This document shows, in pieces, positions 60,328 to 64,000 of a DNA stretch of 64,000 nucleotides. The notes beneath the pieces are model-generated. The model saw only the letters and a program-made list of their open reading frames with translations. It was not told where the DNA came from and made no database searches. A program made the translations under genes and the position numbers. The stretch's first letter is position 1. Each line of letters opens with the position of its first letter. The DNA comes from Cruorifilaria tuberocauda. Lineage: Eukaryota > Nematoda > Chromadorea > Rhabditida > Onchocercidae. The stretch spans positions 1 to 64,000 of the forward strand of contig JABVXU010000050.1 in the NCBI GenBank assembly GCA_013365365.1. Reading direction: 5' to 3'.

Positions 60328-62750
60328 GCCTATTACTATTTTATTGCAAGTTTAACTGTAACATTTTTCAACTCATCTACCAGTATTTTGACCACCACTG
60401 CCTTTTCACCTAGGATAAATTTTGTTTAGGAAATTATGATTCGAGAATGCATTGAAGTCATCTAGGAAATTCATAAAATCCAAATGCATGTTAAAGGAAT
60501 GCAAAGATTTTAATCCAATCATCACCGGAAACTTATAAATGATAATTATTTTCAATGACAAATTACTTCGATGTAGTTCCATCGCGTGTTAAGTTAAGGA
60601 GATTCATTGGTGGTGCAGTGTTGTGGTGACCTAAAGATATTAAAACTTTATTTTATCTATTTTTGCCCTCTTCAACGCGTAATATTTGAAATTTGAGATA
60701 AATTTAATAGAGATTTAAATTTCTGTTTATTGTGGGAAAAGGTCTATCATTTTTTCCCATTGCTGCTACAAAGTTATTTGCATTCGCTTCTGTTGCTTTT
60801 GGGAATGATCTCAGTTAATCTGTTTAGGAAATAAAAAAATTTAAGTCTTTTTTCACCTTTTAAGTTCTGAAAATGGAATCGCACTGTACATATTAAACCA
60901 TTTTTTGCATATTTTTGGCACAAAAGCGTAAAAAAGCCTTCTCTTCGGTATCAGTTTGTGTAATGATTTTCGCAAGATTCGTTAACATTATTAAAATTCG
61001 CAGTATGAGCTTTTTGGTATTACATTAACACTTTTTCACAAGAAGAAATGAATTTTTTATTGAAAAATGTATAAGAATCCAGTTATAGATCTTGAAAATT
61101 TCGATTAGGATTTCAACAAAGTTTTTCAAAAGGCCTGAACGCTTTTATTTTTTTACTTAAGCACGTATTTAGCATGATAATGCTCGTACTGCTATTTTTC
61201 GATTGCGCACCGCTTTCAGCTTGCTCGCACGAGGCGAAAAACATGATATCACGAATATTAGGGGAACTATGGCTTGTTATACTAATAACGGATTTGTCTT
61301 TCAACTGTCAGAAACTATGCCCTTTTCTGTCACCATCGTGCACATAATCTGAAGTTTTTCACGAAAAATCAATATCATTATATTTCAGCATTAGAATAGT
61401 AGATTTCGTTTTTCCGGCGGTCCATTTTCTCCTCAGAAACGATTTTTTTTAATATCGTGAATTATCACGGTTTGTGGTCATTTAGTGTTACCTCACCTGT
61501 TGATGGTGTGATAAAATACCAGATATATTAGTGCAGAGGGGTGTTAAGTTCGAGATAACGTTTAGTAAAACTTTTTCTTTTAGTCCATTTGCAGTTTTTT
61601 GAATAGATAAAATTTGTTCCACTTTTTAGTTTTACTTTTTGTAAAATTTAGGAAGCGCACATCAATGAAGGGATTGTCATTTACCAAGTAGTCTCAGCAA
61701 GGCAGTCTCACACATGCCCAGAGCTTGGCTTTAATTATTGTGTTTGTGCCAAAAATATCGCCGAAGAATATGCAGTTGAAAAAAATAAATGAAATCGAAG
61801 ATATAGCGCTCATTCTTTGTATTTCTTTACTTGAAAATTGATCGCTTATTCTACGGTTAATTTCCGTTTAATTTCATTATTAAGCATATTATCGAACTGG
61901 CTAACAAACTTGAGATCATAAATTCTAAAAATCTACAGTTTTTGGTTCAGCATCATGTCAAAGATATTTATAATTTATATGTCTTATTTATTCCTTTTTA
62001 GAAGTTCGGGCAGCCTTTAGCCATTTGTCGATCGCTTGGAGCTTTTGCGGCTTAATTGTACTCCATTGATACTGTTCATTTTTGAAATAAGGTCAAAGAG
62101 CTTTAAGCAATCAGTCTAATAACTGATCTTTATAGAAGAAATTTAAATAGTCGAAAATGAATTTGAAAAAAGTTTTGAAATCATTTTATTACTGGCGCTT
62201 CCATCCTTTCCCATTGATTAGTTTATATGAGCAGATCATGTAATCTAAACTTATGTTCAAATTTTAATGCTTTCTAAATAGTATTACTCAAGTTTCTTTC
62301 GAATTTTTTAAAAATGAATTTCCTTCTATTTTACAGGAACTTCCATCGTTTTGCACAAAAAAATTCATTAATTGGTTTATTATAAAACTTTCTATAATTT
62401 TAGGATTTTTAAGATCTCGAGTCTGAAAATAATAGATTTTCTTGAGCATTTCTCTCGATTGCTGATCTTCGCAATATTTGCATGATTGTAAAAAATTTGT
62501 AATAATAAGTTATAATCTGCTAAGTATTTTTTCTTCATCCTTCGCTATTACAACTATTTCTGTTTTCACCATATGACTATTTCAATTACAAATGAGTCGT
62601 TTTAGCTGTATAAAATTTTAAAAGTTGCATGGGTATCTTTTACTTTTATTTCTATATTTTCTTTATGCTATTATGTGAAATTGGACATCATTTGAGTGTG
62701 GAACTTTCTGATATAAAGATTAATCTACATTTCCATTTTGTTTTTATCTT
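60328..62750. other. Downstream flank of the CaaX gene
   Basis: 2.4 kb. Two GC-richer patches stand out: 61190-61260, open on the minus strand as part of a 63-codon frame at 61113-61304, and 61990-62090, where a minus-strand frame reads YQWSTIKPQKLQAIDKWLKA before a stop and two other frames are also open. Neither has splice support. No gene is called. Confidence 0.35.
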
Positions 62751-63173
62751 TTAATTTGAATGAATTTCATTAATTATGCTGGGAGAAAAACGTTTCGTAA
62801 GACTTTTCAAAGTAAAAAAAAATTCTTCCAACAGATTTCCTAATAAAAATTTTATTACTCTTGGATAAAAAAGTACTATCCGCTTATCATTCATTATCAT
62901 ATTTATCTTGATCTCCAAACTTATGGGAATGAGAAAAGGGTTGACGGTACGAGTTTCCACATCTGAACCGATCAAGTCCATTTCACATGCCGGTATCATC
63001 GGTGCTACTGCAACATATAAATGTAATGTTCGAGCTCTATTGCGCCTTATTTTTCTTTCATCATTGTTTTTATTTTGTTTCATTGCTGCCTTTCTATAAT
63101 GGAATTTGCGAAAATGATATATTATGAATGAATGATAGAAGGAAGGGGATGAAAAATAATCATTTGTTACCAA
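62751..63173 (-). CDS. Longest single open frame of the window (140 aa), unknown
   Basis: The minus strand is open for 140 codons. The centre (about residues 31-85) reads MKQNKNNDERKIRRNRARTL, then HLYVAVAPMIPACEMDLIGS and VETRTVNPFLIPISLEIK, with a basic start and a moderately hydrophobic remainder. The ends are AT-rich and less protein-like, so the true coding part may be an exon of roughly 60 codons. An opposing plus-strand frame at 62908-63099 is also open over the same GC-rich centre. I do not recognise either product. Confidence 0.28.
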   Translation of the reverse strand: MVTNDYFSSPSFYHSFIIYHFRKFHYRKAAMKQNKNNDERKIRRNRARTLHLYVAVAPMIPACEMDLIGSDVETRTVNPFLIPISLEIKINMIMNDKRIVLFYPRVIKFLLGNLLEEFFFTLKSLTKRFSPSIINEIHSN

Positions 63174-64000
63174 AACTGGAAATGATTAGTTTTTCACATT
63201 ATTTCTATCGGTGCGCATTGCTTTGTGAGCTTTTGATGTTTTGATGAAAATCTGTTCTGTAAGTTTGTGCCGAAAATTGTTTAACAAAAAGGATGCGATC
63301 TGGCTTTCGTTTTAATTCTTATTGGCTTTTAATAAGATTTTTACCCTCGAATTTAATCTCAATTTACATTCATTTGAAAGTTCCAAATTGATTCCAGTAG
63401 AATTGTAATGAATTCAATAAATATTTTCATTGCAAGTCAAGTTTTCCCTGAAATTCGTATGAAACAAATATATGGTATATTTACGTGCTATCTTAGTTAC
63501 CGGTGAACAGTACTGTTTCTATTAATTTTTCGCGTTTCCTTCAATTTTAACGTTCTGTTGTTATAATTGGTAAATATCTCTGTATTTCTGCAATGCTTTT
63601 TATACATTAAGATATTTTCAAATAATATAGCGCATTTGCATTTATCCACATGATTACTGCATATGTGTTCACGTAATAAAACGTATAACATATCAGTCAA
63701 TTACCAATAAAAACGCTCTCATTCAATTATAATCGAACGAATTGAAGATGGGATAGATGAGTGTATCAATCTCCTTAACAAAGTTAATAGTCAATCCGAT
63801 TAGTGTTAACATCTTGCTATCTGACCAGTGCTATTCCGAATCGGAGCCTAGTTGAAAATAGAAAATACTATCAATGGAAAAGTCCAATTAATAAGGAATC
63901 TAGTGGAAAAGGAAGAAGAATCGAAATGGAATACTCAGGAGGTGCTGAAGGAGCAAGATCTCGTGATTTGGAGCAATAATTTGGAATGATTCTGTTCTTA
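63174..64000. other. Right edge of the window
   Basis: AT-rich to about 63730, then purine-rich. A short plus-strand frame at 63931-63981 reads MEYSGGAEGARSRDLEQ and stops. It may belong to the 5' region of a gene beyond the edge. Nothing firmer. Confidence 0.3.

Noticed and set aside
62010..62095. Protein-like sequence on both strands around a GC-rich patch
   Set aside because: Three frames are open at once, which is expected of GC-richer DNA; no exon signals decide between them.
1..64000. tRNA, rRNA, spliced-leader RNA and CRISPR features
   Set aside because: No T-loop GGTTCGAATCC-type boxes with a matching acceptor stem, no rRNA cores, no spliced-leader sequence and no regular repeat-spacer array were seen by eye.

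Overview
The window is eukaryotic nuclear DNA from a nematode, most likely a clade III (filarial/spirurid) worm. It is about 70% A+T, its genes are broken into short exons by introns with GTAAGT-type donors and TTTTCAG/TTTTAG acceptors, and several start codons lie a few bases after an isolated acceptor, as expected where a spliced leader is added. The species cannot be named from the sequence. All gene models below were built by hand from splice signals and reading-frame phase. The supplied open frames of the real genes are only single exons.

1-18.5 kb is a gene-rich block read entirely from the minus strand. In transcription order it holds a STAR/KH-domain RNA-binding protein with an RGG tail (18.2-16.1 kb), FKBP12 (12.4-11.5 kb), the mitochondrial Fe-S scaffold NFU1 (10.5-9.0 kb), a 91-residue single-pass protein resembling STMP1/DUF4535 mitochondrial microproteins (7.2-6.5 kb), and a glycine-rich-domain-like (DUF1399/GRDP) protein that runs off the left edge (4.3 kb to base 1). 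A candidate two-exon small gene sits on the plus strand at 5.1-5.4 kb.

20.7-21.7 kb (plus) encodes phosphatidylinositol synthase with a perfect CDP-alcohol phosphotransferase motif. 25.4-25.6 kb holds a decayed C2H2 zinc-finger fragment. 26.9-27.2 kb holds a likely small secreted protein interrupted by one extra T. 30.0-32.7 kb (plus) encodes a secreted EF-hand protein with a signal peptide and three EF-hand loops. It is followed at 32.9-34.4 kb by exons whose splice phases allow alternative 3' ends.

35-64 kb is gene-poor. One gene spans most of it: a 200-residue proline-rich protein ending in a basic, multi-cysteine CaaX box. Its first exon (43.6 kb) is separated from the other exons (59.1-60.3 kb) by a 15.5-kb intron. 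Inside that intron are several coding-like islands on both strands, a possible chemoreceptor relic, microsatellites, and a GC-rich, GATA- and CT-containing block that could be an internal promoter. Nothing here looks like a bacterial operon, a CRISPR array, a tRNA or an rRNA. The genes are mostly unrelated housekeeping functions; the shared strand of the first five does not show that they form an operon, because gaps between them are 1-3.7 kb.
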